50,035 nt of DNA from an uncultured Lachnospiraceae bacterium (lineage in GTDB: Bacteria; Bacillota; Clostridia; Lachnospirales; Lachnospiraceae): the NCBI GenBank assembly GCA_910585005.1, contig CAJUCN010000019.1, forward strand, positions 1 to 50,035, in the 5' to 3' direction. The position numbers and the translations under genes were made by a program. The notes beneath the pieces were generated by a model that saw only the letters and a list, made by a program, of their open reading frames with translations, did not search any database and was not told the DNA's origin. Below, piece by piece: positions 33,153 to 42,913 of the stretch (position 1 is its first letter; every line of letters begins with the position of its first letter).

Positions 33153-34904
33153 ATGGAATTATCAACACGGTATCGCGAATGCACATTGGATCAGCTTTCC
33201 GAAAATGATATTGGAAAGGAAATAAAGGTAGCCGGCTGGGTGGAAAATATCCGTGACCATGGCGGTGTATCTTTTATTGACCTGAGGGATATGTATGGAC
33301 AGTTTCAGATCGTTTTACGGGATACGGCTTTGTTAAAGGGGATCAGCAGGGAGGACTGCGTCAGTGTTACGGGCAGGATCGAGAAACGTGATGAGGAGAC
33401 TTATAATCCCAAGATTCCTACAGGGACGATTGAATTGGAGGCCCACCAGATAGAAATTCTGGGCAAGGTGTATCACCAGCTTCCGTTTGAGGTAGCGACT
33501 TCCAAAGAGATCAGAGAAGATCTGCGTTTAAAATACCGTTTCCTGGATTTGAGGAACCGTAAAGTGATGGAAAATATGATTTTCCGATCCAAAGTAATCC
33601 GTTTCCTTAGGGAAAAGATGACCGACATGGGATTTATGGAGATACAGACTCCTATTTTGTGCGCTTCCTCCCCGGAAGGCGCCAGGGATTATATTGTTCC
33701 CTCCAGACATCATAAAGGAAAATTTTACGCGCTGCCGCAGGCGCCCCAGCAGTATAAGCAGCTCCTGATGGTTTCCGGCGTGGATAAGTATTTCCAGATC
33801 GCCCCTTGTTTTCGTGACGAAGATGCAAGGGCTGACCGTTCTCCGGGAGAATTTTACCAGCTTGATTTTGAAATGAGTTTTGCCACCCAGGAAGATGTGT
33901 TCCGGGCAGGGGAGGAGATCCTTACAGCCACATTTGATAAATTTGCGCCGGAAGGATACCAGGTGAGCAAAGCGCCTTACCCGGTAATCAGCTATAAGCA
34001 GGCGATGTTAGAGTTTGGCACAGATAAGCCGGATCTTCGCAACCCCCTGCGGATCATCGACTTGTCGGATTTCTTTCAAAAATGCAGCTTTAAGCCTTTT
34101 CAAAACCGGACAGTGCGGGCGATCAGGATCCATGGACACCAGTCCAAAGGATTTCACGAGAAAATGTTGAAGTTTGCCACAGAAATCGGAATGGGAGGTC
34201 TGGGCTACTTAGAGGTTCAGGAGGATCTGTCCTATAAGGGGCCGATTGATAAATTTATTCCGGATGAGCTGAAAGCAGAAATGAGACAGTTGGCTGAGCT
34301 GGATAAAGATGACACGATTTTCTTTATTGCGGACAAAGAAGAAAGGGCAGCAGATCTTGCAGGACAGATTCGCAGTGAACTTGGCAAGCGTCTGGACCTT
34401 TGTGAGAAAAATGCTTACCGGTTTTGCTTTATCAATGATTTTCCGATGTTTGAGAAGAATCCGGAAACCCGTAAGATCGAATTTACCCACAATCCTTTTT
34501 CCATGCCCCAAGGCGGGTTAGAGGCATTAAATACGAAAGATCCTTTAGAAATTCTGGCATATCAGTATGACATTGTCTGCAACGGCGTAGAATTATCTTC
34601 CGGCGCTGTGCGTAACCATAATCTGGATATTATGGTCAAGGCATTTGAGATTGCGGGCTATGACGAGGAAGTGCTAAAGCAGAAGTTTGGGGCGCTGTAC
34701 AATGCATTCCAGTTTGGGGCGCCGCCTCATGCGGGCATGGCTCCTGGCGTAGACCGGATGATCATGCTGCTTAGAGATGAGGAAAATATCAGGGAGATTA
34801 TTCCCTTCCCTATGAGCGGAACCGCCCAGGATCTGATGTGCGGCGCGCCAAGTGAGGTGACGGAACAGCAGCTTCGGGAAGTTCATATTAAAGTAAGACA
34901 ATAA
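33153..34904 (+). CDS. aspS: Aspartyl-tRNA synthetase (AspRS)
   Basis: This 583-residue protein is the normal length for bacterial-type AspRS. An N-terminal OB-fold anticodon domain (about 1-105, IKVAGWVENIRDHGGVSFID) is followed by class II catalytic motifs: motif 2 FRDEDARADR and QLDFEMSF, and motif 3 GMAPGVDR. The GAD insertion lies between them (about 285-420). It charges tRNA-Asp with aspartate. If the leader truly reads Asn, the enzyme is probably non-discriminating, also making Asp-tRNA-Asn for amidation by GatCAB. The anticodon-loop residues (KRDEETYNPK region) cannot settle this by eye. Start behind AAAGTGAGG. Confidence 0.96.
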   Translation: MELSTRYRECTLDQLSENDIGKEIKVAGWVENIRDHGGVSFIDLRDMYGQFQIVLRDTALLKGISREDCVSVTGRIEKRDEETYNPKIPTGTIELEAHQIEILGKVYHQLPFEVATSKEIREDLRLKYRFLDLRNRKVMENMIFRSKVIRFLREKMTDMGFMEIQTPILCASSPEGARDYIVPSRHHKGKFYALPQAPQQYKQLLMVSGVDKYFQIAPCFRDEDARADRSPGEFYQLDFEMSFATQEDVFRAGEEILTATFDKFAPEGYQVSKAPYPVISYKQAMLEFGTDKPDLRNPLRIIDLSDFFQKCSFKPFQNRTVRAIRIHGHQSKGFHEKMLKFATEIGMGGLGYLEVQEDLSYKGPIDKFIPDELKAEMRQLAELDKDDTIFFIADKEERAADLAGQIRSELGKRLDLCEKNAYRFCFINDFPMFEKNPETRKIEFTHNPFSMPQGGLEALNTKDPLEILAYQYDIVCNGVELSSGAVRNHNLDIMVKAFEIAGYDEEVLKQKFGALYNAFQFGAPPHAGMAPGVDRMIMLLRDEENIREIIPFPMSGTAQDLMCGAPSEVTEQQLREVHIKVRQ

Positions 34905-34955
34905 CTTTTTTAACTTTGGTAACTGTAAATTAATATACGCTGCGGTCTTTTTTAC

Positions 34956-34984
34956 TTGTGTGGCTTAAGGAAAGATAATATAAT
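34956..34984 (+). promoter_or_regulatory. Promoter of the GGDEF gene
   Basis: TTGTGT (34956-34961), a 17-bp spacer and a perfect TATAAT (34979-34984) lie 40 bp before the GGDEF start codon. Confidence 0.7.
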
Positions 34985-35023
34985 TTAACAGAATTAAAAT
35001 ACACAGAATAGGAAAGACTTGCG

Positions 35024-35986
35024 ATGGAGACAGAACGTGAACAGATTGTGATGGAATGCATCCGGATGATGTATTCTTCTGTGGATACAGATACTGCAAT
35101 AATGAATACCCTTGAGAAACTTGGCGGGCATTTTGGGGCAGAGCGGGCCTATGTGTTTCGTGTCCGGTCAAGGCACATGGATAATACCCATGAATGGTGT
35201 GCGGACGGAGTGCCGAAGGAAAAGGAGTTATTACAGAATGTGCCCATTGGCGTGATCAGGCGGTGGATGCCCCATTTTTGTGACAATGAATGTGTTGTGA
35301 TCCAAGATCTGGAATCCATTAAGGAGACGTCGCCGGAGGAATATGCGATCTTAATGCCTCAGGATATCAAATCGCTGGTTGCCTTCCCGTTACAGGAAAA
35401 AGGGAAACTTGCAGGGTATTTTGGAATGGATAATCCGGACATGGAAAGTCTGGGGGAGATATCCAATATTTTTAAAATATTGGCATACTTTTTTGAATCT
35501 CTTTTGGAACGGAAAGAAAAGGAAGATTATTTGAAGAAGATCGGATTCACCGACAGCATGACAGGGGCATATAACAGGAATGCTTTTATTCGGGATACCA
35601 TGCCGGGATCAAACAGGGAAGTGTTATCCATGGGTGTTTTCTTTATTGATATCAACGGCCTGAAAAAGACCAATGACACTTGTGGCCATGAGGCAGGAGA
35701 TGATCTGATAAAACATGTTTACCGTATTGTCAGGGGGGTGATGGAGGATCATCCGGTCTACCGTCTTGGAGGCGATGAGTTTGTGGTCCTGTGCAAAGAT
35801 ATTTCCCAGGAGATGCTTCTTGAAATAGAAAAGAGACTGCGGCAGGAACTAGACGGAAGAAATGGGTGCAGCGCTGCCGTGGGGAGTAGTTTCTCAACGA
35901 ACCCTGATAACTTAGGCGAACTGGTGGACATTGCAGACCGGAAAATGTACAGGGACAAAAAGCAGCATTATGATATGCATGTCTAA
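35024..35986 (+). CDS. GAF-GGDEF protein, putative diguanylate cyclase
   Basis: This 320-residue protein has an N-terminal GAF-like sensor (about 20-165, FGAERAYVFRVRSRHMDNTH, SLVAFPLQEKGKLAGYFGMD) and a C-terminal GGDEF domain (about 180-320). The GGDEF domain carries DSMTGAYNRNAF, FFIDINGLKKTND and the intact active-site motif RLGGDEF. It should make cyclic di-GMP in the cytoplasm in response to the GAF ligand. The RxxD inhibitory site is not obvious. It is monocistronic, with its own promoter and a hairpin following. Confidence 0.93.
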   Translation: METEREQIVMECIRMMYSSVDTDTAIMNTLEKLGGHFGAERAYVFRVRSRHMDNTHEWCADGVPKEKELLQNVPIGVIRRWMPHFCDNECVVIQDLESIKETSPEEYAILMPQDIKSLVAFPLQEKGKLAGYFGMDNPDMESLGEISNIFKILAYFFESLLERKEKEDYLKKIGFTDSMTGAYNRNAFIRDTMPGSNREVLSMGVFFIDINGLKKTNDTCGHEAGDDLIKHVYRIVRGVMEDHPVYRLGGDEFVVLCKDISQEMLLEIEKRLRQELDGRNGCSAAVGSSFSTNPDNLGELVDIADRKMYRDKKQHYDMHV

Positions 35987-35999
35987 ATTAAAAAAACTG

Positions 36000-36028
36000 T
36001 TGTATTTGTAGAGAAAAGTGAGTACAAT
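36000..36028 (+). promoter_or_regulatory. Promoter of trkAH
   Basis: TTGTAT (36000-36005), a 17-bp spacer and TACAAT (36023-36028) give a good sigma-A promoter about 110 bp before trkA. Confidence 0.7.
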
Positions 36029-36042
36029 ATAGAAGAGAAATC

Positions 36043-36074
36043 AAGGCGGGGGGTTTTAAACCTCTCGCCTTTTA
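36043..36074 (+). promoter_or_regulatory. Strong hairpin at the 5' end of the trkAH transcript
   Basis: AAGGCGGGGGG pairs through TTTTAAA with CCTCTCGCCTT (36043-36072), about 12-14 bp with two G-T pairs, followed by TTTTAC. It lies just downstream of the promoter at 36000-36028, so it would be a leader hairpin (attenuator or stabiliser) for trkAH. It could equally end readthrough from the GGDEF gene. It is too small for a ydaO cyclic-di-AMP riboswitch. Confidence 0.55.
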
Positions 36075-36137
36075 CAGGACAGAAAAATGCTTATATGCAG
36101 TGGCTGGATGCCGCTGCCAGGCAGCATGGAGGCAAAG

Positions 36138-37520
36138 ATGAGGCAGCATAATCATATGAAGATACTCATTGTAGGGGGCGGGGAGATTGGCAGAAATCTT
36201 GCTACACAGCTTGCCCATGACGGATATCAGGTTACAATGATAGACAGAGAGGAAAGCGTTGTGGACCGCATGGGCAATTCTGCCGATGTGATCTGCCTTC
36301 AGGGAAATGGCGCTTCTTATGGAACGCTAAAGGAGGCCGGTGCAGGAGATGCGGACATCTTGATCGCCGTAACAGATTCAGATGAACTGAACATTTTAAG
36401 CTGTATGACGGCCCACATGATGGGGGCAGGACATACCATAGCCCGTATCAGGGACGTTGATTATTCCAGGCAAAACCGATTTTATAAAGACAAGCTGGGG
36501 CTTTCTATGACCATTAACCCGGAACTGGCTACGGCTATGGAGATATACCGTATACTCCGGTTTCCGCTGGCTACCCGTGTGGAAGTGTTTGCCGGGGGCA
36601 GGGCCGAACTGGTGGAAATGACGGTGGGATCTCATTCGCCTCTTGGGGGCAAAAGCCTGATAGAGATCAATCAGAATATGGGGATCAATCTGCTGATCTG
36701 TGCAGTCGTCAGGGAAGGGGAGGTTTTTGTCCCCAAAGGGGATACCGTTCTTTGCAGCGGGGATATTCTTTATTTGACCGGGGCGGCGGAAGAGTTTCGC
36801 AAATCCTTCAAAAAATTAAAACTACCCATAAAACCGCTGCAGTCGGTGCTGATTGCCGGAGGCGGGCGTATTTCCTATTACCTGACAGCGGTACTTTTAA
36901 AACAGGGGGCAAAGGTCACGGTAGTCGAAAAAAATACGGAACTTGCGGAAAAGATATCGGCGGACATTCCGGGGGCGGCGGTGATGTGCGACGATGCGCT
37001 TACATATTTTGACTCTATGTCGGCGGTGGATATTGCCAATACGGATGCGTTTATTGCCCTGACGGAAAATGATGAATATAATTTGATTGCGTCCCTGTAT
37101 GCAGAGTCACAAAAGATCAATAAAGTAATCTCCCGGATCAATGCCAAGTCCCGGCTTAAGGTCCTGCCTTTCGAGAAACAGATCAGTACAATTTCCAGGG
37201 AGGATGTTGCGGCGGACCGGATTCTGGGTTATGGACGTTCGCTATTAAATGCGGAGGATAATGACGCGGTGGAATCTCTTTACCGGCTGATGGACGGTAA
37301 AATTGAATTCATTGAGTTTAAGATTGATGAAAAAGACAGGAACCTGCATATTCCCCTTAAAGAATTAAAAATGAAAAGGAATATTCTTTTGGGCTGTATC
37401 ATTAGGGAAGGAAAAACCATCATTCCCCGAGGCGACGACATGTTGGAACCGGGTGATATAGCGCTTGTGGCCACCATTCAAAGGCAGATTGCACGCCTGG
37501 AAGATATTTTTGCAGATTGA
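36138..37520 (+). CDS. trkA: Trk potassium uptake regulator TrkA
   Basis: This is a roughly 460-residue protein. The frame opens at 36087, but the ATG at 36138 has GGAGG five bases upstream. It has two tandem RCK units. Each has a Rossmann NAD-binding domain (KILIVGGGEIGRNLATQLA near the start; SVLIAGGGRISYYLTAVLL near residue 235) and a TrkA_C domain (about 140-220 and 370-455). It is the cytoplasmic gating ring of the TrkH channel, responding to nucleotides. It lies 18 bp before trkH in the same operon. Confidence 0.95.
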   Translation: MRQHNHMKILIVGGGEIGRNLATQLAHDGYQVTMIDREESVVDRMGNSADVICLQGNGASYGTLKEAGAGDADILIAVTDSDELNILSCMTAHMMGAGHTIARIRDVDYSRQNRFYKDKLGLSMTINPELATAMEIYRILRFPLATRVEVFAGGRAELVEMTVGSHSPLGGKSLIEINQNMGINLLICAVVREGEVFVPKGDTVLCSGDILYLTGAAEEFRKSFKKLKLPIKPLQSVLIAGGGRISYYLTAVLLKQGAKVTVVEKNTELAEKISADIPGAAVMCDDALTYFDSMSAVDIANTDAFIALTENDEYNLIASLYAESQKINKVISRINAKSRLKVLPFEKQISTISREDVAADRILGYGRSLLNAEDNDAVESLYRLMDGKIEFIEFKIDEKDRNLHIPLKELKMKRNILLGCIIREGKTIIPRGDDMLEPGDIALVATIQRQIARLEDIFAD

Positions 37521-37538
37521 CCGGAGGCAGGAAGGACG

Positions 37539-38978
37539 ATGAACAAGCGAAAGATTATCAGTGTACTTGGAAAAATCATATTGACAGAGGTTCTGCTTAT
37601 GATTCCCGCCCTGCTGGTTTCCCTGATTTACCAGGATGGGGATGCGCCGGCGTTTTTGATTACAATTTTGCTATCTGGCGCAGTGGGGCTTATGTGTACT
37701 TTTGTGAAACAGTCAGACCGAAGGATGAGCAGCAGGGACGGCTATTTTATTGTGGCCACCGCATGGATCGTGATCAGTCTGATCGGGGCGGTCCCTCTCT
37801 ATCTGGGAGGCGGGTTTGGCAGTTATTTTAATGCATTGTTTGAGATTGTATCCGGGTTTACCACGACCGGGGCCTCCGTACTTTCAAACCCGGAAAACTT
37901 AGGACATGGTGTGTTGTTTTGGAGAAGTTTTACCCATTGGATAGGCGGTATGGGAGTGTTAGTGTTTGTGCTGATGGTAATGCCTATGGAGAATGACAAT
38001 TCTATGCATCTGGTGCGGGCGGAGGTTCCCGGGCCTACGGCAGGGAAACTGGTGCCAAGGATGCGTACGACTTCCATGATCCTGTATGGAATCTATGGGA
38101 TCATGACCCTGGTGTTAGTCATGATCTTAAAGATACTTGGCATGGATCTGTTTGACAGCCTTTGTATCGCTTTTGGAACGGCAGGGACAGGGGGATTTGC
38201 AGTGACAGGGGCGGGGATCGCCGCGTATGACAGTCTGGCAATTGAAGTGACGCTGGGGATCTTTATGCTGTTGTTCGGTGTGAATTTCAGCGTATATCAT
38301 TTGATCTTACTGAAAAAGATCAAAGATGTCTTTGCCATGGAGGAGTTAAAAGTTTATTTCGGTATCGTCGCAGCAGCCACTCTTTCTATAGCATGTAATG
38401 TGGTTCAAATGGCAGGCGGTTTTGGCAATGCACTGAGGCAGGCTTTTTTTCAGGTGTCAAGTATTATTACCACGACTGGATTTTCTACGGTGGACTATGA
38501 TTTATGGCCGGAGTTTTCCAAACATGTGCTGGTGCTTCTTATGGTCATTGGCGCATGCGCCGGGTCTACCGGCGGCGGAATGAAAGTGTCCCGGGTAATT
38601 ATACTTGTGAAATCTTTTATTTTGGAAGTCAGGCAGATTATTAACCCAAAGGAAATCGTGACGGTGAGGCTGAATGGGAAACCTGTGGATAAAAAGACCC
38701 TTGGTTCCACCAGGATCTATGCGGCGGCATATCTGATCTTAATCTGTGTATTTACGCTGATCATTTCTTTGGACGGGTTTGATCTTACGACGAACCTTAC
38801 AGCGGTTTTATCCTGCTTTAACAATATTGGCCCGGGTTTGAATCTGGTAGGGCCTGTGCAAAATTTCAGCATCTATTCGGATTGGGTACAGGTGGTGCTG
38901 TCTATCGTCATGCTTACGGGCAGGCTGGAAATATTCCCAATGTTTTTGCTGCTTGCAAAATCCGCCCATGACAAATAA
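37539..38978 (+). CDS. trkH: Trk/Ktr potassium channel subunit TrkH
   Basis: This 479-residue integral membrane protein has about ten helices and four pore loops. The selectivity-filter segments are visible: TTTGASVL near residue 110, TAGTGGFAVTG near 220, TTTGFSTVDYD near 315 and NNIGPGLNL near 430. It mediates potassium uptake gated by TrkA. The start follows GGAGGCAGGAAGG. Confidence 0.95.
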   Translation: MNKRKIISVLGKIILTEVLLMIPALLVSLIYQDGDAPAFLITILLSGAVGLMCTFVKQSDRRMSSRDGYFIVATAWIVISLIGAVPLYLGGGFGSYFNALFEIVSGFTTTGASVLSNPENLGHGVLFWRSFTHWIGGMGVLVFVLMVMPMENDNSMHLVRAEVPGPTAGKLVPRMRTTSMILYGIYGIMTLVLVMILKILGMDLFDSLCIAFGTAGTGGFAVTGAGIAAYDSLAIEVTLGIFMLLFGVNFSVYHLILLKKIKDVFAMEELKVYFGIVAAATLSIACNVVQMAGGFGNALRQAFFQVSSIITTTGFSTVDYDLWPEFSKHVLVLLMVIGACAGSTGGGMKVSRVIILVKSFILEVRQIINPKEIVTVRLNGKPVDKKTLGSTRIYAAAYLILICVFTLIISLDGFDLTTNLTAVLSCFNNIGPGLNLVGPVQNFSIYSDWVQVVLSIVMLTGRLEIFPMFLLLAKSAHDK

Positions 38979-39020
38979 AATATCCACGAAACGGCGGGAA
39001 AAATGATTCTGGCTGTACAG

Positions 39021-39049
39021 TTGAATAAACGGAGCAAATCTGTTACAAT
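39021..39049 (+). promoter_or_regulatory. Promoter of secA-prfB
   Basis: TTGAAT (39021-39026), a 17-bp spacer and TACAAT (39044-39049) make a good promoter, leaving a leader of about 100 bases before secA that includes a small CGGC/GCCG hairpin. Confidence 0.7.
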
Positions 39050-39157
39050 AAAGCTTGCAGTTTTTGGTAGCGGTGTGTTTTCGCATAAACCGGCCTGTGC
39101 CGTTTCATGGGGCGGACCATAAGCGGGAGGCACTTAAGGGAAAGGCGTGGTATAAGT

Positions 39158-41722
39158 ATGAATCTTGTCCAAAAAATATTTGGTACACATAGTGAAAGGG
39201 AATTAAAGCGTATAGACGGGCTGGTGCAGGCGATTGAAGACCTCCGTCCGGCTATGATGGATCTTTCCGATGAGGAATTAAGGGCTAAAACAGAGGAATT
39301 TAAGAAGCGTTTGGCAGAAGGGGAGACCTTAGATGATCTTTTGGTTGATGCATTTGCAGTGGTCAGGGAAGCCGCAAGAAGGGTACTCCGTACCGAGCAT
39401 TACCGGGTACAGCTTATCGGCGGAATCATCCTTCATCAAGGGCGAATTGCAGAGATGAAGACAGGGGAAGGAAAAACCCAGACTTGTCTTTTGCCGGCTT
39501 ACTTAAACGCCCTGGAAGGAAAAGGGGTGCATGTTGTAACCGTCAATGACTATCTGGCTAAGCGTGATGCAGAGTGGATGGGACAGGTTCATGAATTTTT
39601 AGGGCTTTCGGTAGGCGTTGTCTTAAATGGCATGAAACCGGAGGAAAGGCGGGAAGCATACGCCTGCGATATTACTTATGTAACCAACAACGAGCTTGGT
39701 TTTGACTATCTGCGTGACAATATGGTTATTTATAAGGCCCAGTTGGTACTCCGCTCTCTCCACTATGCGATTATTGATGAGGTGGACTCCGTCCTGATCG
39801 ACGAGGCAAGGACACCTCTTATCATATCCGGACAAAGTGGAAAATCCACCAAACTTTATGAAGTGTGCGATATCCTTGCCAAGCAGATGAAGCGGGGCGA
39901 AGATATGGCGGATCTTAGCAAGATGGATGCCATCATGGGGATCGAGAGGGAAGAGACGGGAGACTTTATCGTCAATGAGAAGGATAAAGTAGTCAACCTC
40001 ACCGCGCAGGGTGTGGATAAGGTAGAAAAGTTTTTTCAGATCGAAAATCTTGCGGATCCTGAAAATATCGAAATACAGCACAATATTATTTTGGCCCTTC
40101 GGGCTAACAATTTAATGTTCCGCGATCAGGATTATGTGGTAAAAGACGACCAGGTTCTTATCGTAGATGAATTTACCGGGCGTATCATGCCAGGACGCCG
40201 GTATTCGGACGGCCTGCATCAGGCAATTGAAGCAAAAGAGCATGTGAAGGTTAAGAGGGAGAGCAAGACGCTGGCAACCATCACCTTCCAGAACTTTTTT
40301 AATAAATTTGAAAAGAAATCCGGTATGACGGGTACGGCCCTTACAGAAGAAAAGGAATTCCGTGATATTTATGGGATGGATGTGGTAGAGATCCCGACCA
40401 ATGTGCCGGTGGCAAGGATTGATTTACACGATGCGGTATATAAGACCCGGAAGGAAAAGTTAAGTGCTATTGTTGACGCTGTGAAAGCGTCTCATGAGAA
40501 GGGACAGCCGGTTTTAGTAGGTACGATCACAATTGAAGCTTCTGAGGAACTAAGCAAAATGCTGAGCAAAAGAGGAATACAGCACAAGGTGCTCAATGCC
40601 AAGTTCCATGAACTGGAGGCAGAGATCGTGGCGGATGCCGGTATTCATGGGGCGGTAACCATTGCGACCAATATGGCAGGGCGTGGTACGGATATCAAGT
40701 TGGATGATGCTGCAAGGGCAGCAGGGGGCCTTAAGATTATTGGTACGGAACGGCATGAGTCCAGGCGTATTGACAATCAGCTCCGTGGACGAAGCGGCCG
40801 GCAGGGGGATCCAGGTGAATCTAAGTTTTATATTTCCCTGGAAGATGACCTGATGCGCCTTTTCGGATCGGAAAGACTGATCAGTATGTTTAATGCCCTT
40901 GGAATCCCGGAAGGACAGGAGATTGAACATAAGGCGTTGACCAATGCCATCGAGTCGGCGCAAAAGAAAATAGAGAATAACAACTTCGGTATTAGAAAGA
41001 ACCTGTTGGAATACGACCAGGTGATGAATGAGCAAAGAGAGATCATATACGAGGAGAGACGGCGTGTTCTTGACGGAGAGAGTATGCGGGATGTGATCTA
41101 TAAGATGATCACGGATATTACGGAAAATGCCGTTGACATCGTGATCGGGGATGATACCGATTATGATGATTGGAACTTAGAGGAATTAAATACGCTCCTT
41201 CTGCCTACCATCCCTCTTAAGCCGGTTAACAGGGGACGTATTCATGCACCGAAGAAAAATGCATTAAAGCAGCAGTTAAAGGAAGAGGCCGTAAAGCTTT
41301 ACGAGGCGAAAGAGGCGGAATTCCCTGAACCGGAAGCAATTCGTGAGCTGGAGAGGGTGATCCTGCTTAAGATCATTGACCGGAAGTGGATGGATCATAT
41401 TGACGATATGGATCAGCTCCGCCAAGGGGTTGGACTACAGGCATATGGACAAAGGGATCCGTTGGTGGAATACAAACTCAGTGGATATGAGATGTTTGAT
41501 GAAATGACACAAAATATCCGTGAGGAAACGGTAAGGCTGCTATTCCATGTGAGAGTGGAGCAGAAGGTGGAAAGAGAGCAGGTTGCCAAGGTGACAGGAA
41601 CGAACAAGGATGATTCCCTTGCCAAAGCGCCGGTAAAAAGAGAGGTAGCCAAGGTTTATCCGAATGATCCCTGTCCTTGTGGCAGTGGGAAGAAGTTTAA
41701 ACAGTGCTGTGGACGCAAATAA
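39158..41722 (+). CDS. secA: Preprotein translocase ATPase SecA
   Basis: This is a roughly 854-residue protein. The ATG at 39158 gives the standard N-terminus (MNLVQKIFGTHSERELKRID); the earlier ATG at 39107 adds an unrelated stretch. It carries Walker A TGEGKTQT, the DEAD-like IIDEVDSVLIDEARTPL, the helicase motif GRGTDIKL and QLRGRSGRQGDPG. It ends with the zinc/SecB-binding tail CPCGSGKKFKQCC. It drives Sec-dependent export at the membrane. It is followed 38 bp later by prfB, a linkage usual in Firmicutes. Confidence 0.98.
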   Translation: MNLVQKIFGTHSERELKRIDGLVQAIEDLRPAMMDLSDEELRAKTEEFKKRLAEGETLDDLLVDAFAVVREAARRVLRTEHYRVQLIGGIILHQGRIAEMKTGEGKTQTCLLPAYLNALEGKGVHVVTVNDYLAKRDAEWMGQVHEFLGLSVGVVLNGMKPEERREAYACDITYVTNNELGFDYLRDNMVIYKAQLVLRSLHYAIIDEVDSVLIDEARTPLIISGQSGKSTKLYEVCDILAKQMKRGEDMADLSKMDAIMGIEREETGDFIVNEKDKVVNLTAQGVDKVEKFFQIENLADPENIEIQHNIILALRANNLMFRDQDYVVKDDQVLIVDEFTGRIMPGRRYSDGLHQAIEAKEHVKVKRESKTLATITFQNFFNKFEKKSGMTGTALTEEKEFRDIYGMDVVEIPTNVPVARIDLHDAVYKTRKEKLSAIVDAVKASHEKGQPVLVGTITIEASEELSKMLSKRGIQHKVLNAKFHELEAEIVADAGIHGAVTIATNMAGRGTDIKLDDAARAAGGLKIIGTERHESRRIDNQLRGRSGRQGDPGESKFYISLEDDLMRLFGSERLISMFNALGIPEGQEIEHKALTNAIESAQKKIENNNFGIRKNLLEYDQVMNEQREIIYEERRRVLDGESMRDVIYKMITDITENAVDIVIGDDTDYDDWNLEELNTLLLPTIPLKPVNRGRIHAPKKNALKQQLKEEAVKLYEAKEAEFPEPEAIRELERVILLKIIDRKWMDHIDDMDQLRQGVGLQAYGQRDPLVEYKLSGYEMFDEMTQNIREETVRLLFHVRVEQKVEREQVAKVTGTNKDDSLAKAPVKREVAKVYPNDPCPCGSGKKFKQCCGRK

Positions 41723-41760
41723 ATTTCCTGACAATATCAAATAGAAAGAGGTGACGCAAG

Positions 41761-42880
41761 GTGGTAGAATTAGACCAGATGAAGTCTGAACTTCAGACTT
41801 ACAAAAGCCCTTTAGCGGAAGTGAGGGATTCACTTTGACTTAGCAAATAAGTCAAAGAAGATTGAAGAGCTGGAAAGAGAAATGGAGGCGCCCGGTTTTT
41901 GGGATGATCCTGACCGCTCTAACCAGAAAATGAAGGAACTCAAAAATTTAAAAGACATTGTAGAAACCATGGAAGGGTTGGAGAGCCAGTATGAGGATAT
42001 CGAGACGCTGATCGAGATGGGGTATGAGGAAGAAGACGCCCAGCTTGCAGAGGATATCCGAAAAGAACTGGATGAGTTCATAGCCTCTTATGAGGAGATT
42101 CGTATCAATACCCTTTTGTCGGAGGAATACGACGGGGATAATGCCATCCTGAAACTGAACGCAGGAGCAGGAGGGACGGAAAGCTGCGATTGGTGCTCTA
42201 TGCTGTACCGTATGTATACCAGGTGGGCGGAGCGGAAAGGATTTTCCGTTGAAGTGCTGGATTATTTGGATGGTGATGAGGCGGGGATTAAGTCGGTAAC
42301 TTTCCAGGTCAATGGGACGAATGCATATGGATATCTGAAATCAGAAAAAGGAGTACACCGGCTGGTGCGTATTTCCCCCTTTAATGCACAGGGAAAACGC
42401 CAGACGTCCTTTGTATCCTTGGATGTGATGCCTGATATTGACGAAGATGTGGATGTGGAGATCAATGAGGATGAACTGCGGATTGATACTTACCGAAGCA
42501 GCGGCGCTGGCGGACAGCATATCAACAAAACGTCTTCAGCGATCAGGATCACCCATCTGCCTACCGGAATTGTGGTACAATGCCAGAATGAGCGGTCCCA
42601 GTTTCAAAATAAGGACAAGGCAATGCAGATGTTGAAGGCGAAACTGTATCTGTTGAAGAAAGAGGCAAATGCAGAAAAGCTTTCTGATATCAGAGGGGAA
42701 GTGAAGGAAATCGGCTGGGGCAACCAGATTCGTTCCTATGTAATGCAGCCTTACACGATGGTAAAGGATCACCGGACAAATGCAGAGACAGGAAATGTAG
42801 ACGCAGTCATGGACGGAGCCATAGATTCCTTCATCAATGCTTATTTAAAATGGATCAATACAAAAGAGCCGTCAAGTTGA
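41761..42880 (+). CDS. prfB: Peptide chain release factor 2, with programmed +1 frameshift
   Basis: Translation starts at GTG 41761 (ribosome site AGAGGTGA). After 25 codons an in-frame TGA occurs at 41836-41838 in CTTTGAC, preceded by the internal Shine-Dalgarno-like AGGG five bases before CTT. This is the classical autoregulatory frameshift site of RF2. Slipping +1 on CTT continues as GAC (41837) to 42880, giving 372 residues. Catalytic G250-G-Q252 and the RF2 specificity motif S-P-F (RISPFNAQGK) are present. Low RF2 favours frameshifting and so more RF2. The stop codon lies inside the terminator stem. Confidence 0.97.
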
Positions 42881-42895
42881 CGGCTCTAAATTTTT
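42865..42895 (+). terminator. Terminator after prfB
   Basis: AGAGCCGTC (42865-42873) and GACGGCTCT (42879-42887) form a 9-bp stem with loop AAGTT, followed by AAATTTTT. It overlaps the prfB stop codon. Confidence 0.85.
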
Positions 42896-42913
42896 GGGCC
42901 AATGGAAAGCGCC

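Noticed and set aside
36029..36137. Cyclic-di-AMP (ydaO) riboswitch before trkAH
   Set aside because: The leader is only about 100 bases with a single hairpin; the ydaO class needs a larger two-domain fold.
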